Assembly (NCBI GenBank): GCA_050485645.1
Contig: JBJHBT010000037.1
Coordinates: 1-39,484 of the forward strand
Source: JBJHBP01 sp050485645
Lineage (GTDB): Bacteria > Pseudomonadota > Gammaproteobacteria > Steroidobacterales > Rariloculaceae
Reading direction: 5' to 3'
DNA length: 39,484 nucleotides
The translations under genes were made by a program, and so were the position numbers. Below are positions 19,438 to 27,130 of the stretch, one piece after another (positions within the stretch are counted from its first letter, which is position 1; the number at the start of each line of letters is the position of its first letter). The notes under the pieces are model-generated. The model searched no databases, was not told the DNA's origin, and saw only the letters and a program-made list of their open reading frames with translations.

Positions 19438-19469
19438 TCCTTGGGCGAACAGCTATTACGGCCCAAGGA
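19438..19469 (+). promoter_or_regulatory. Hairpin covering the ribosome-binding site of the ORF at 19476
   Basis: TCCTTGGGC (19438-19446) is a perfect complement to GCCCAAGGA (19461-19469), leaving a 14-nt loop. The right arm contains most of the Shine-Dalgarno sequence AAGGAG (19465-19470), which lies 5 nt before the ATG at 19476. In RNA the stem would hide the ribosome site. Whether it acts as a switch is not known. Confidence 0.45.
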
Positions 19470-19475
19470 GTTTGC

Positions 19476-19622
19476 ATGAAGAATGCCATAAATGTGAGGG
19501 GACGGTTGATGGTGGGGGCCTTCCTGTTACTCGTACCCTTTCTGTCAGTACAGTCTCAGGCAGTGAGATTCTCTTGTCTGACAACGCTCGCTTCGCTGAA
19601 AAAACTCGCGCTGCAGGCGTAG
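19476..19622 (+). CDS. Short ORF consisting mainly of a signal peptide
   Basis: This 48-residue frame has a very good ribosome site (AAGGAG, 5-nt spacing). It starts with a classic signal peptide: MKNAINVRGRL, then the hydrophobic core MVGAFLLLVPFL and a likely cleavage after SQA. Only 19 residues follow. The DNA after the signal peptide (from about 19550) reads in another frame as the C-terminus of an alpha/beta hydrolase, so the signal-peptide gene seems to have lost its own body by fusion with a hydrolase scrap. It may be a dead gene start, or a small exported peptide; I favour the first. Confidence 0.45.
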   Translation: MKNAINVRGRLMVGAFLLLVPFLSVQSQAVRFSCLTTLASLKKLALQA

Positions 19623-19680
19623 ATGTAACCCTCGAAATCGAGGAATTGCCACGACCGCTTTGGCATTTTCGATTCCCGGC
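19550..19680 (+). pseudogene. C-terminal scrap of an HSL-type alpha/beta hydrolase
   Basis: In the second forward frame the segment GSEILLSDNARFAEKTRAAG, followed by VDVTLEIEELPRPLWHF, closely follows the C-terminal pattern of hormone-sensitive-lipase-type esterases. There the usual text is GS-x-E-x-LLDD, A-x-RA-x-AGVDVTLE, then a His-containing WH motif. No upstream part with the GDSAGG nucleophile motif is present. It therefore looks like a leftover of a lost gene. It overlaps the small signal-peptide ORF in a different frame. Confidence 0.5.
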
Positions 19681-19685
19681 TGACC

Positions 19686-21716
19686 CTAGAAATCGATCGA
19701 ATAGGTCAGGTACAACTGCCTCTGGACACGAGGCGCCGAAGTCTGACGCTGAGCCGAGTTCGTCAGGTCCCTTCCCGCAATCGCAAGACTTGAACGCTCA
19801 CTCAAAGCGTAGGCAACGCGGCCATCGAACGTCGCATATGCGGGGATTGGCATTAGCGAGGCTCCGGGTTCGGCATCACCGGAACCGACTCCCTGGATAG
19901 CCGACACAGCCGATTGGAAACTGACTCCCTGGATCGCAGACACAGCCGACTGAACATACATATGGGTGTCGATTTCCCATGCCCCGCTCGTCCAGCCGAA
20001 TCCCGCTTTCACGACATGGCGCGGAGTCGTACTTTCAAAATCCCGCAGGGAGAGTTCGAATGGTATCGTGTCCAGGAAGCGATCCGCGATCTGCTGGTGC
20101 TTATAGCCTGCACGCCAGCGCCAATGGGTTCCAAGATTTCCGGCAAGGGAAAGCTCTGCTCCAGTCGTGCGCGAGCTTCCGATGTTGAAGAAGTCACTCA
20201 GGACATTCCGGGTATATCCATGGAATGCGCCGATGCGGAGCGTCGCCGCTACAGAAGGAAGGTCCTGCGACCAGTCAAGCTCATAACTCGTCACAACGGA
20301 CGGCTCGAGCGTCGGCGTGCCCGCATAGCTGACGTCCGCGAACTCAAAGAACATGCCACCCAGGCTGATCAGGCTGGGTAACTGTACGCCTCGACCCGAT
20401 GAAAAACGCAACGTCCCGCTGTCTGTGGCTCGCCACACAACACCGGTATTGAAGCTCTCGCTGCGCAACGTCCTGTTCCATGTCTCGTTGGTCCAGCCAT
20501 AGAGCTCTTCGTACTGATCCGGAAGAGGGCCTCTTCGTCCCAATGACCACTCGTCGGATCGAAATGCATTCGTAAACGACAGCGTTGGACTGATTGCCCA
20601 GTGCCACATGGCACCGACTGTCACAACTTCGTAGTGCACACGTCCGCCCGCTATCGGTGTTGTGTCCAGTGAGCTCTCGCGATACTCCGCGGACATCCGC
20701 ACTACATGGTCCGTGCCAATCTTGAAGATGTTCTGCAACTGCGTGACGGTAAGGTCGTTCGAAAAGTCGAACAGAACGGCAGCGCTGCCGCCAAGTCTGT
20801 GTCCAGCGTCAACGTAGTTGCGATAGATGTTCGCCTCAATCAGGCCGACACGTGTATCGGCCGACCAGTGCGTACGCAGCGAGCGAACTCTGTAGTCCGT
20901 ATAGGACATCGTATAGCCTGGCGGAAACTCGGCCTGCCCCACCTCGCTGTATGTCACTTCCACTCCAAAGCTCAATTTCTCGCCGGGCGAGAAACGGCCG
21001 TCGGCAGCGACAACATCGCGCCGGTTGCCGAGCCGGGTGCCAAGATCCTCAGACCTCTGAGGCGTAGTGTAATCTTCGCTTCGCCGGCTGCCAGCCATCA
21101 CCCGCAGACCGATGTCATCGCCGAGTCGCCAGGCTCCGACCGCTGATGCCTGTCTTATTTCCTGAGTCCCCACGCTGGTGGAAAACGTGAGCTGCTCCTC
21201 AGTGCGTGGGTTGCGGGTTACGATGTTGACCGCCCCACTAACGGCATTGAAACCGAACAACGCGCTGGCAGGACCTTTGATGATTTCGATCTGGTGAATC
21301 ATGGAGAGCTCGACCGGCAACGTCGTCCATGGCGTATAGCCATAGTGATCAGCGTAGACTTGGCGGCCGTCGATCAGGACAAGAAGTCGCGGCGAGAACG
21401 CCTGATTGTAGCCACGCAATCCAACGTCAGCATGGTCGCTGGTCCAGCGGATGACATCGACACCTGCGACATGACGCAGAACGCCCGGAATATCGCGCGC
21501 TCCGGAACGACGTATCTCGTCAGCCGAGACGATGACCATCGTTGCCGGCACCTGACTCGCGCGCTGCGGAGCCCCGGTGACGCTGGTTGTTACGGGTTCA
21601 CCGAACAACTGCTGCAAGGCGGCGTGGTCAAGAGACTGCGTGTGAGCGGACCCCGTCCAGCCCAGGACTGCCATGAGCACAATGCATTTTCGATCTCGCT
21701 TGATATTCATGGCCAT
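19686..21716 (-). CDS. TonB-dependent receptor, complete
   Basis: A 676-residue outer-membrane receptor of the shorter, vitamin B12/colicin-I receptor-like class. It has a signal peptide of ~27 residues (ending AHTQ) and a plug domain at about 40-165 with RQVYADHYGYTPWTTLPVEL and IEIIKGPASALFGFNAVSGA. A 22-strand-type barrel follows, ending in an aromatic C-terminus (YLTYSIDF) as needed for BAM insertion. Residues near 603-626 contain a 12-residue tandem duplication (QSAVSAIQGVSF then QSAVSAIQGVGS), probably in an outer loop. The start at 21716 has GAGG 9 nt upstream; a second ATG lies at 21710. It begins 12 nt after a YfiR-like gene, so the two are one operon. Substrate unknown. Confidence 0.93.
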   Translation of the reverse strand: MAMNIKRDRKCIVLMAVLGWTGSAHTQSLDHAALQQLFGEPVTTSVTGAPQRASQVPATMVIVSADEIRRSGARDIPGVLRHVAGVDVIRWTSDHADVGLRGYNQAFSPRLLVLIDGRQVYADHYGYTPWTTLPVELSMIHQIEIIKGPASALFGFNAVSGAVNIVTRNPRTEEQLTFSTSVGTQEIRQASAVGAWRLGDDIGLRVMAGSRRSEDYTTPQRSEDLGTRLGNRRDVVAADGRFSPGEKLSFGVEVTYSEVGQAEFPPGYTMSYTDYRVRSLRTHWSADTRVGLIEANIYRNYVDAGHRLGGSAAVLFDFSNDLTVTQLQNIFKIGTDHVVRMSAEYRESSLDTTPIAGGRVHYEVVTVGAMWHWAISPTLSFTNAFRSDEWSLGRRGPLPDQYEELYGWTNETWNRTLRSESFNTGVVWRATDSGTLRFSSGRGVQLPSLISLGGMFFEFADVSYAGTPTLEPSVVTSYELDWSQDLPSVAATLRIGAFHGYTRNVLSDFFNIGSSRTTGAELSLAGNLGTHWRWRAGYKHQQIADRFLDTIPFELSLRDFESTTPRHVVKAGFGWTSGAWEIDTHMYVQSAVSAIQGVSFQSAVSAIQGVGSGDAEPGASLMPIPAYATFDGRVAYALSERSSLAIAGRDLTNSAQRQTSAPRVQRQLYLTYSIDF
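19887..19958. repeat. 36-bp tandem duplication inside the receptor gene
   Basis: Units 19887-19922 and 19923-19958 are near-identical, each starting GACTCCCTGGAT, and keep the reading frame by adding exactly 12 residues. The few differences show the duplication is recent but not brand new. Confidence 0.9.
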
Positions 21717-21728
21717 GTTTTCCGTCCT

Positions 21729-22253
21729 CTAGAGCTCGGTGGTCATGACGCGAAACGCGGTCGCGAATACCACGCCGCTATTGCTTGCAGCAGCTCGATG
21801 GACGACGATGTCGACTCTGGGTCGGGTGCTCAGGCCGATAGCACAAGTGCCATCTCGAACGCGATCCAGATCCAGCGTGAAACACGGTATACGACGCTGT
21901 GCGCTGATTTCGACCAGTGAGCTGGCTTCCGCCCCGACAGAACCGGTGAGAAGAATCAGGTCCACATTGGCCCCAGCCGCTTCGTCTATCGTTATGATCA
22001 CCGGTCGGAGCTCGAGCCTGCCGACCCTGAAGGCGCTGCCCATCACAACGCTGACAGCCTGTGCGTCTCGACGGGAAGCCTGAATCGTCGGTTCGTACAC
22101 GATCCCGACGTTGACGACGCCAGTGAGTGGGCGCTCCATGAAACTGAGCACCCGGGCGATAACCTGCAGATCAGATTGCGTGACTTCGGCCTGTGCTGGC
22201 GCTGCGGACACCGTCGCGAGGTACAGGACAGCGAGCGATACCGAAAACCTCAT
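21729..22253 (-). CDS. YfiR-like (DUF4154) periplasmic protein
   Basis: A 174-residue exported protein with a signal peptide ending near APAQA. The body follows the pattern of the YfiR/HmsC-like DUF4154 family: an opening helix QVIARVLSFMERPL, the strand VVNVGIVYEP, a middle DLILLTGSVGAEASSLVEIS, and the C-terminal RVDIVVHRAAASNSGVVFAT followed by AFRVM. In Pseudomonas YfiR is the periplasmic brake on a diguanylate cyclase; family members also occur beside TBDRs and signalling kinases. Here it is the first gene of an operon with the complete TBDR, so it may help sense or bind the receptor's ligand, which is inference. The start at 22253 has GGAGG upstream. No cyclase or kinase lies next to it. 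Confidence 0.65.
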   Translation of the reverse strand: MRFSVSLAVLYLATVSAAPAQAEVTQSDLQVIARVLSFMERPLTGVVNVGIVYEPTIQASRRDAQAVSVVMGSAFRVGRLELRPVIITIDEAAGANVDLILLTGSVGAEASSLVEISAQRRIPCFTLDLDRVRDGTCAIGLSTRPRVDIVVHRAAASNSGVVFATAFRVMTTEL

Positions 22254-22907
22254 CCTGGCTGCCTCCGTGCGACCGCGTTCCAGGTCATCGCGCAGTCACG
22301 GGCCGCCGGCAACGGCCGGCGCTGAAGCCAGCATAGCCACTCGGGAGCCACATAGTTGTGACCCGGGTCACGCAACGTCTTGAACCAAACGGGAAGGCGG
22401 ACCCCCGTAGTCGGATAACAGCGCGGGCACATCTCCGGAACCAGGACCGCTCGCGGGACCGAGGGAAGCTGCGTCGTGCCGGCTACCGCCCTGGCACCTG
22501 TGCCGATCGCCCGGGAGAGAGGTCCGCGAAATCTATGTGGCGCACGCGCGCAGCCACGGCGAGGCGATCCCGGATCATCATCAGGGGTACCTGACGTTCG
22601 CAGTACGATGGGTCCATTTGGCGCCTACCGGCACCATGCAGTCGGCGGAGCCCGCGTGTAGCGCGGACCTGTCGGTCGCCGTGAGCACGGCGATACCAAG
22701 CACGGCGGTTTCGTGCTATCTGCGGTCACGGTCGGAGAGTACGCTTCCCCTGCAAGAAGACCGTCGCCGGGGTCGTAGCCAGGTTGCATTGAGCGTGGCG
22801 TGGACGAGGACTGTATTGGCCGAACCCTGGATGATCTGCGCGCTAAGGCACGGATTCAACGGGGCCGGGCCAATCGTATACGCGGTTTCGAATCACGAGG
22901 AGTACTG
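22254..22907. other. Region without a recognisable gene
   Basis: Over 650 bp contains several short overlapping frames, none with a known motif. The YfiR-TBDR promoter should lie at the left end and that of the 22908 genes at the right. The absence of any coherent frame in such GC-rich DNA suggests decayed sequence. Confidence 0.4.
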
Positions 22908-23054
22908 ATGCCCAACGTTGACTATCGTACGCAGCAGATCGATGACGTTGAGGTCTTCGGCGGTTTTGACGCCCGGCGCGCCTTGCCGGCTCCTATGTGG
23001 CAAATGACCGGCTCTCGCGTGAAGCAGATGCTGGGTGGAGAAGAAGCACGATGA
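22908..23054 (+). CDS. 48-residue leader ORF starting like an alpha/beta hydrolase
   Basis: The ATG at 22908 has GAGGAG 5 nt upstream, a strong ribosome site. The first 17 residues (MPNVDYRTQQIDDVEVF) match the usual opening of alpha/beta hydrolases of the haloalkane-dehalogenase/epoxide-hydrolase type, where YREAGP would follow. After that the text is unrelated, and the frame ends in TGA at 23052-23054, overlapping the ATG of the next gene at 23051. The likely history is a hydrolase gene that lost its body by deletion, leaving its start signals to drive the downstream gene through translational coupling. Confidence 0.5.
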   Translation: MPNVDYRTQQIDDVEVFGGFDARRALPAPMWQMTGSRVKQMLGGEEAR

Positions 23055-24301
23055 GCAACAAGTGGCCCCGCCTTGACTACCTCAGCTGGCGTGAGACGTG
23101 CTCGGCGCTACAGCTTTACTTGCAGATCGCCGGCAAGTACCGGCTGGCGCATTCGCCGTGGCTCAACCATTCCTGGAACGCGACCTCCTACGTCACACCG
23201 CTCGGCCTGACCTCCTCGCCGATCCCCGATGGCCCGGGCATCGAGATTTTGTTCGATCTTCACGACCATAGGGTCGTCGGCACCGGCGGCAACGGTCGCA
23301 AGGCGTCGTTCGCGCTCGGGCCGACCACGGTGGCGGCGTTCCGCACCCACTTCGTGCAGCTGATTACCGACCTCGGGGGCACGCCGACCTTCAACGACAC
23401 TCCGAACGAGGTGCCCAACCCCATCCCGTTCAGCGAGGATCATCGCGACCGGCCCTATGACAGGGAAGCCGTGCAGCGCTACCACCAGGCGTTAGTGGCA
23501 GTCGACAGGGTATTCAACAGGTTCCGGACTTCCTTTCTCGGTAAGTCCAGCCCCGTTCACCTGTTCTGGGGGGCTCTGGATCTCGCAGTCACCCGCTTCT
23601 CGGGTCGGCGCGCGCCGATCCACCCCGCGGGCATCCCGGCCCTGCCGGACGACGTGGCGCAGGAAGCCTACGACCGCGAAGTGTCTTCGGCGGGCTTCTG
23701 GCCGGGCGGCAATGGCATCGACTATCCCGCTTTTTACGCTTACGCCTATCCGGCGCCGAACGGTTATCGGGCCGCACCGGTCCGCCCCGAAGCTGCGTTC
23801 TGGAGTGACGGGCTGTCTGAATTCATCCTGCCCTACGACGCCGTACAGACCTCGGCCGATCCCGACGAGGCTCTGATGGCTTTCCTGGTCACGACCTACG
23901 AGGCCGCCGCCGACCTCGGAGGATGGGACCGCGATCTGCTCGAGTGTTCGCCGGGACTGCCGCGCAAGGTGCGGCCACCGGATGCCGAACGGCCGAAGGA
24001 TTCGTCCGCGGGCATCGACGGCACCGTCGAGCGGGAAGATGGCGAATCGAAGGGACGTTACCGACTGGTTGTGGACGGCGTCGAGGCCGAGATGACCTAC
24101 AGCCGTGCCGGCGACGGGCTGATCATCATCGACCACACGGAAATTCCGGCGGTGTTGCGCGGCCGCAAGGTGGGTGAGCGGCTGGTGCGACAGGCGATCG
24201 AGGATGCAAGACGCGATGGCGTTGCCATCATTCCGCTGTGCCCGTTCGCGAAGGCGCAGTTTGGCCGCCATCCGGAATGGCAGGACGTGTTGCGTCGGTA
24301 A
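23051..24301 (+). CDS. DUF5996 protein fused to a GNAT-like acetyltransferase domain
   Basis: The first ~305 residues match the DUF5996 family, with the opening WPRLDYLSWRETCSALQLYL and the signature HSPWLNHSWNATSYVT. Further on it has RYHQALVAVDRVFNRFR and TRFSGRRAPIHP. DUF5996 has no assigned activity. The last ~85 residues (GRYRLVVDGVEAEMTYSRAG to CPFAKAQFGRHPEWQDVL) match the small YjdJ-type GNAT domain, with an acetyl-CoA loop region at RGRKVGERLVRQAIEDAR. Such small GNAT domains usually occur alone (~90 residues), so this is a fusion with a charged linker near residue 320. The start at 23051 is coupled (ATGA) to the short leader ORF. The total of 416 residues seems complete. Function unknown. 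Confidence 0.8.
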   Translation: MSNKWPRLDYLSWRETCSALQLYLQIAGKYRLAHSPWLNHSWNATSYVTPLGLTSSPIPDGPGIEILFDLHDHRVVGTGGNGRKASFALGPTTVAAFRTHFVQLITDLGGTPTFNDTPNEVPNPIPFSEDHRDRPYDREAVQRYHQALVAVDRVFNRFRTSFLGKSSPVHLFWGALDLAVTRFSGRRAPIHPAGIPALPDDVAQEAYDREVSSAGFWPGGNGIDYPAFYAYAYPAPNGYRAAPVRPEAAFWSDGLSEFILPYDAVQTSADPDEALMAFLVTTYEAAADLGGWDRDLLECSPGLPRKVRPPDAERPKDSSAGIDGTVEREDGESKGRYRLVVDGVEAEMTYSRAGDGLIIIDHTEIPAVLRGRKVGERLVRQAIEDARRDGVAIIPLCPFAKAQFGRHPEWQDVLRR

Positions 24302-24321
24302 AAAGCCTGACGACTACTGAC

Positions 24322-24416
24322 GGTCGGCACAACCTGGCTACAGACGCACGCACCACTGTTTCCAGAGGCTGGACATCGTCTCCCCCCGGCGGATCAAGTG
24401 CCTCCAGCCTCCCTGA
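24322..24416 (+). pseudogene. Remnant of the 3' end of a LAL/LuxR-type regulator gene
   Basis: The last 49 nt before and including the TGA at 24414-24416 match the end of the intact LAL gene (38048-38096) at 42 of 49 positions by eye, and translate LDIVSPRRIKCLQPP against LDIASRRQIKDLQLP. Upstream similarity continues to about 24322 with a gap of roughly 20 bp. The match then runs without a break into the convergent oxidoreductase gene at both loci. Everything before this last part of the HTH is gone. It shows that the LAL-oxidoreductase pair was duplicated as a unit. Confidence 0.8.
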
Positions 24417-26085
24417 CACGTTCGTTTCTCAATTCCTTCAGATATTCGTGCACGAATTGCACGGCCATGGCGCCTTCGCCGACCGCCGACCCAACCCGTT
24501 TGATCGAGTCCGAGCGCACGTCACCTGCGGCGAACACTCCGGCACGACTTGTTTCCAGATAAAACGGCGAGCGCCCTCTTGCCCATTGTGTGGAATCGCC
24601 AACGCGGTGGCCGGTCTTGATAAAGCCCTTCGCGTCCGTTTCGACTTCCTTCGGTAACCACGCCGTGCGCGGCATCGCGCCGATAAAGGAGAAAACCGCG
24701 CCGACGCTGATGGCTCTCCGTGCGCCGGATCGATTGTCCTTGAGTTCGACCTCTTCCAGATGAGCATCGCCGAACATTCTTGAGATTTCGGTATCCGTTT
24801 TCAGCCGTATGTTCCGCGTCTCCAGAATTCGCTGCACAAGGTAATCGGACATACGCGCGCCTACGTCTCGCCCGCGAATGAGCAGGAAAACTTCCCGGGC
24901 GCTTTCCGCCAGGAAGAGGCAGGCCTGACCGGCGGAATTACCGCCTCCCACCACGACCACCGCTTCGCCGCCGCACATCTGCGCTTCCATCGGGGTCGCA
25001 GCGTAGTAGACTCCCGCGCCATCGAATCGCTCGCGGCCTTCCACGTCGAGTCTTCGGTAATCCGCCCCGCTGGCGATAATCAGTGCCTTTGCCCGCACCT
25101 GTTCGCCGTCAGCAAGGTGCAACACGGACATATCGTCGGCAAACCCGAGCTTCGTCGCCTGCGACGGAACCGAAAACCGCGCGCCGAACTTCTCGGCTTG
25201 TAGCGTGGCTCGTCCGGCCAGTTCCGCGCCTGACAGTCCGGTCGGAAAGCCCAGGTAGTTTTCGATTCTCGAGCTTGTTCCGGCTTGACCGCCTGTCGCG
25301 ATCTCTTCGACAACAACGGTATGCAGACCTTCCGACGCGCCATATACAGCCGCCGCCAATCCGGCAGGTCCACCGCCGACTATTGCCAGATCGACCTCAC
25401 GGTGTTTGGCAAACCTCTGCTTGATCCCGATGCGGGCTGCCAGTTCCTCGTTCGACGGGTTCCTGAGCAGCCAATCCTGCCCGTAGCAGACGACCGGCAT
25501 ATCGGATTCTTTCAACTGAAGGGCTGTGAGCAAGGATTGGACATAGGCCGTGTCCGTCTTTACATCAAGGAACGTGTAAAGGACATGGTTTTTCGTCAGG
25601 AAGTCACGCAGGCGAAACGCGTCACCCGAGAAGCGCGTCCCGATGACGCGCAGACCCGTGAAATCTTCAGCATCCATCAGGGCCTGAGCCCGGATGCTGA
25701 ACGTCAGCAGAATCAGATCGCTGAGACCAGGGCGCTTGCCGATGATGTCGCGCAGATCCGGCTCACAGATTTCATAGACCTCAGTGGTGCCTGAGGCAAT
25801 CGCGTCGATATTCGACGGTCTGCCCGTCAGATTCGCCAGATCGCCGGTAAACTCACCGGGCTCCAGTGTGACAATCAGGCGCGGCTCTCCGGATGAACGG
25901 TCAAAAATGTCAATCGAGCCGCGTTTGATGACATAGAACTTGAAGTCCTTTTCGCCCGCGCGGTACAGCACGTCGCCATTCGCGAAAGTCTTGCGCTCCG
26001 CAAATTCGGCGATGACGGCGATCTGTTTTTCGTTCAGAACGGGGAAAGCCTGCGGGTTGGTCGTCCTGAAATCGGGAAGAATCAT
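24394..26085 (-). CDS. Thioredoxin-reductase-like FAD oxidoreductase with a cyclic-nucleotide-binding domain
   Basis: A 563-residue fusion. Residues ~15-140 form a CRP-type cNMP-binding domain (FANGDVLYRAGEKDFKFYVI then GEFTGDL). A linking alpha/beta region follows to ~210, then the class-II pyridine-nucleotide-disulfide oxidoreductase core: FAD motif LAIVGGGPAGLAAAVYGASE, GGQAGTSSRIENYLGFPTGL, NAD(P) motif VVVVGGGNSAGQACLFLAES and the second FAD motif VFAAGDVRSDSIKRVGSAVG. The redox CxxC of real thioredoxin reductases is absent; the corresponding place reads AATPMEAQMCGG with a single Cys. Such proteins probably pass electrons from NAD(P)H to an unknown acceptor under control of a bound nucleotide. 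It is convergent with a LAL remnant and has a broken second copy at 38084-39352. Confidence 0.9.
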   Translation of the reverse strand: MILPDFRTTNPQAFPVLNEKQIAVIAEFAERKTFANGDVLYRAGEKDFKFYVIKRGSIDIFDRSSGEPRLIVTLEPGEFTGDLANLTGRPSNIDAIASGTTEVYEICEPDLRDIIGKRPGLSDLILLTFSIRAQALMDAEDFTGLRVIGTRFSGDAFRLRDFLTKNHVLYTFLDVKTDTAYVQSLLTALQLKESDMPVVCYGQDWLLRNPSNEELAARIGIKQRFAKHREVDLAIVGGGPAGLAAAVYGASEGLHTVVVEEIATGGQAGTSSRIENYLGFPTGLSGAELAGRATLQAEKFGARFSVPSQATKLGFADDMSVLHLADGEQVRAKALIIASGADYRRLDVEGRERFDGAGVYYAATPMEAQMCGGEAVVVVGGGNSAGQACLFLAESAREVFLLIRGRDVGARMSDYLVQRILETRNIRLKTDTEISRMFGDAHLEEVELKDNRSGARRAISVGAVFSFIGAMPRTAWLPKEVETDAKGFIKTGHRVGDSTQWARGRSPFYLETSRAGVFAAGDVRSDSIKRVGSAVGEGAMAVQFVHEYLKELRNERVREAGGT

Positions 26086-26452
26086 CGACCGTTGCTCCAG
26101 GTTCCTGCGTCCGGCCTTCGGATCGCGTTGACGACACCGCTCGTCTTCTCACGAGTTGAATGGTCGTACCTCAAATTCGTTACGACTTTACCCGCACTAC
26201 GTTAGCGTCATCGTCGGACGGCGTTCTTGGATCTGTCTGCTGCGGTTGTGCTGCGTCTGCCATCGTGGACCAGCGGCTTCGAGCATCGAGGCTCTGGTCG
26301 GCGGTGGACCGGAAGCCGTTCACGACGATGTATCCGTACAAATCACCGTATGGAGGAGCAATCCCTCCAGGCCCTGGCGGTCGACACTGTGCGCCAGGGA
26401 GAGCGATGTGTTCTCCCTTCCGCCCACCCTGAACCTTGAGGAGCACCATCGC
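26086..26452. other. Divergent promoter region without a supported gene
   Basis: This 367-bp gap separates the leftward oxidoreductase from the rightward isochorismatase-type gene. Frames on both strands have no recognisable product. GAGGAG at 26438-26443 serves the gene that starts at 26453. Confidence 0.5.
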
Positions 26453-27127
26453 ATGACCACCAGAACCGGCCTCGATACTTTTCGTAACGGACTTTCATCG
26501 CTGCTTCGCCCCGAAGACTCCGTCCTCGTTCTGATTGACCACCAGCCTTATCAACTCGCGAACCTGAACAGCCATGAACCTCAGATGGTCATCAACAATA
26601 CGGCGGGCCTGGCGAAGGCGGCCAAGGCCTTCGGTGTGCCTACCATCCTGACGACCGTTATAGCCGATCGCGGCGGTCTGCTCTTTCCCCAGATCACCGA
26701 TGTGTTTCCGGGCCAGGAAGTGATCGACCGAACGTTCATCAATACGTGGCAGGACCCGAAGGTGGTGGATGCGGTCAAAGCGACGGGCCGCAAGCAGGTG
26801 ATCATGGCCGGCCTGTGGACCGAAGTGTGCGTCGCGATGCCGGCGATTCAGGCGCTGGGCGAAGGCTGGGATGTGACGGTGGTTACCGACGCGTCCGGCG
26901 GCGTCTCGCTTGAGGCCCACGAGGTGGCCATCCAGCGCATGATCGGCGCCGGTGCCAACATGATGACCTGGCTGGCGGTGGCCGCGGAGTGGCAGCGCGA
27001 CTGGGCGCGCATGGAATCAGCCGTGGCGCTGACCGAGGTGATCACGCAGCATGCCGGCGGCAGCGGCATCGCGTTCCTCTGGGAGCAGCAGTTGCTCAAC
27101 ACGCCCGTGCCGGACAGCGGGAGCTGA
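26453..27127 (+). CDS. Isochorismatase-like cysteine hydrolase (YcaC type)
   Basis: A 224-residue hydrolase of the isochorismatase superfamily, closest in pattern to YcaC. The catalytic Asp is in VLVLIDHQPYQ, the likely Lys lies near VVDAVKATGRKQVIMAG, and the nucleophilic Cys is in GLWTEVCVAMPAIQAL. YcaC-group enzymes form octamers, and their natural substrate is uncertain. The start at 26453 has GAGGAG 9 nt upstream, while the longer frame enters the promoter region. The next gene, a haloperoxidase-type hydrolase, begins 3 nt after its stop, so they form an operon. The same two families are often neighbours in rhizobial and burkholderial stress or xenobiotic clusters, from memory. Confidence 0.88.
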   Translation: MTTRTGLDTFRNGLSSLLRPEDSVLVLIDHQPYQLANLNSHEPQMVINNTAGLAKAAKAFGVPTILTTVIADRGGLLFPQITDVFPGQEVIDRTFINTWQDPKVVDAVKATGRKQVIMAGLWTEVCVAMPAIQALGEGWDVTVVTDASGGVSLEAHEVAIQRMIGAGANMMTWLAVAAEWQRDWARMESAVALTEVITQHAGGSGIAFLWEQQLLNTPVPDSGS

Positions 27128-27130
27128 GTC

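Noticed and set aside
19339..19479. MerR-type regulator remnant
   Set aside because: Only about ten residues (TYRISDLVRL) resemble a MerR N-terminus and the rest is unrelated; too short to support.
24394..24416. Long functional overlap between a LAL gene and the oxidoreductase
   Set aside because: The LAL frame at this locus lacks everything but its last codons, so the overlap is only a relic.
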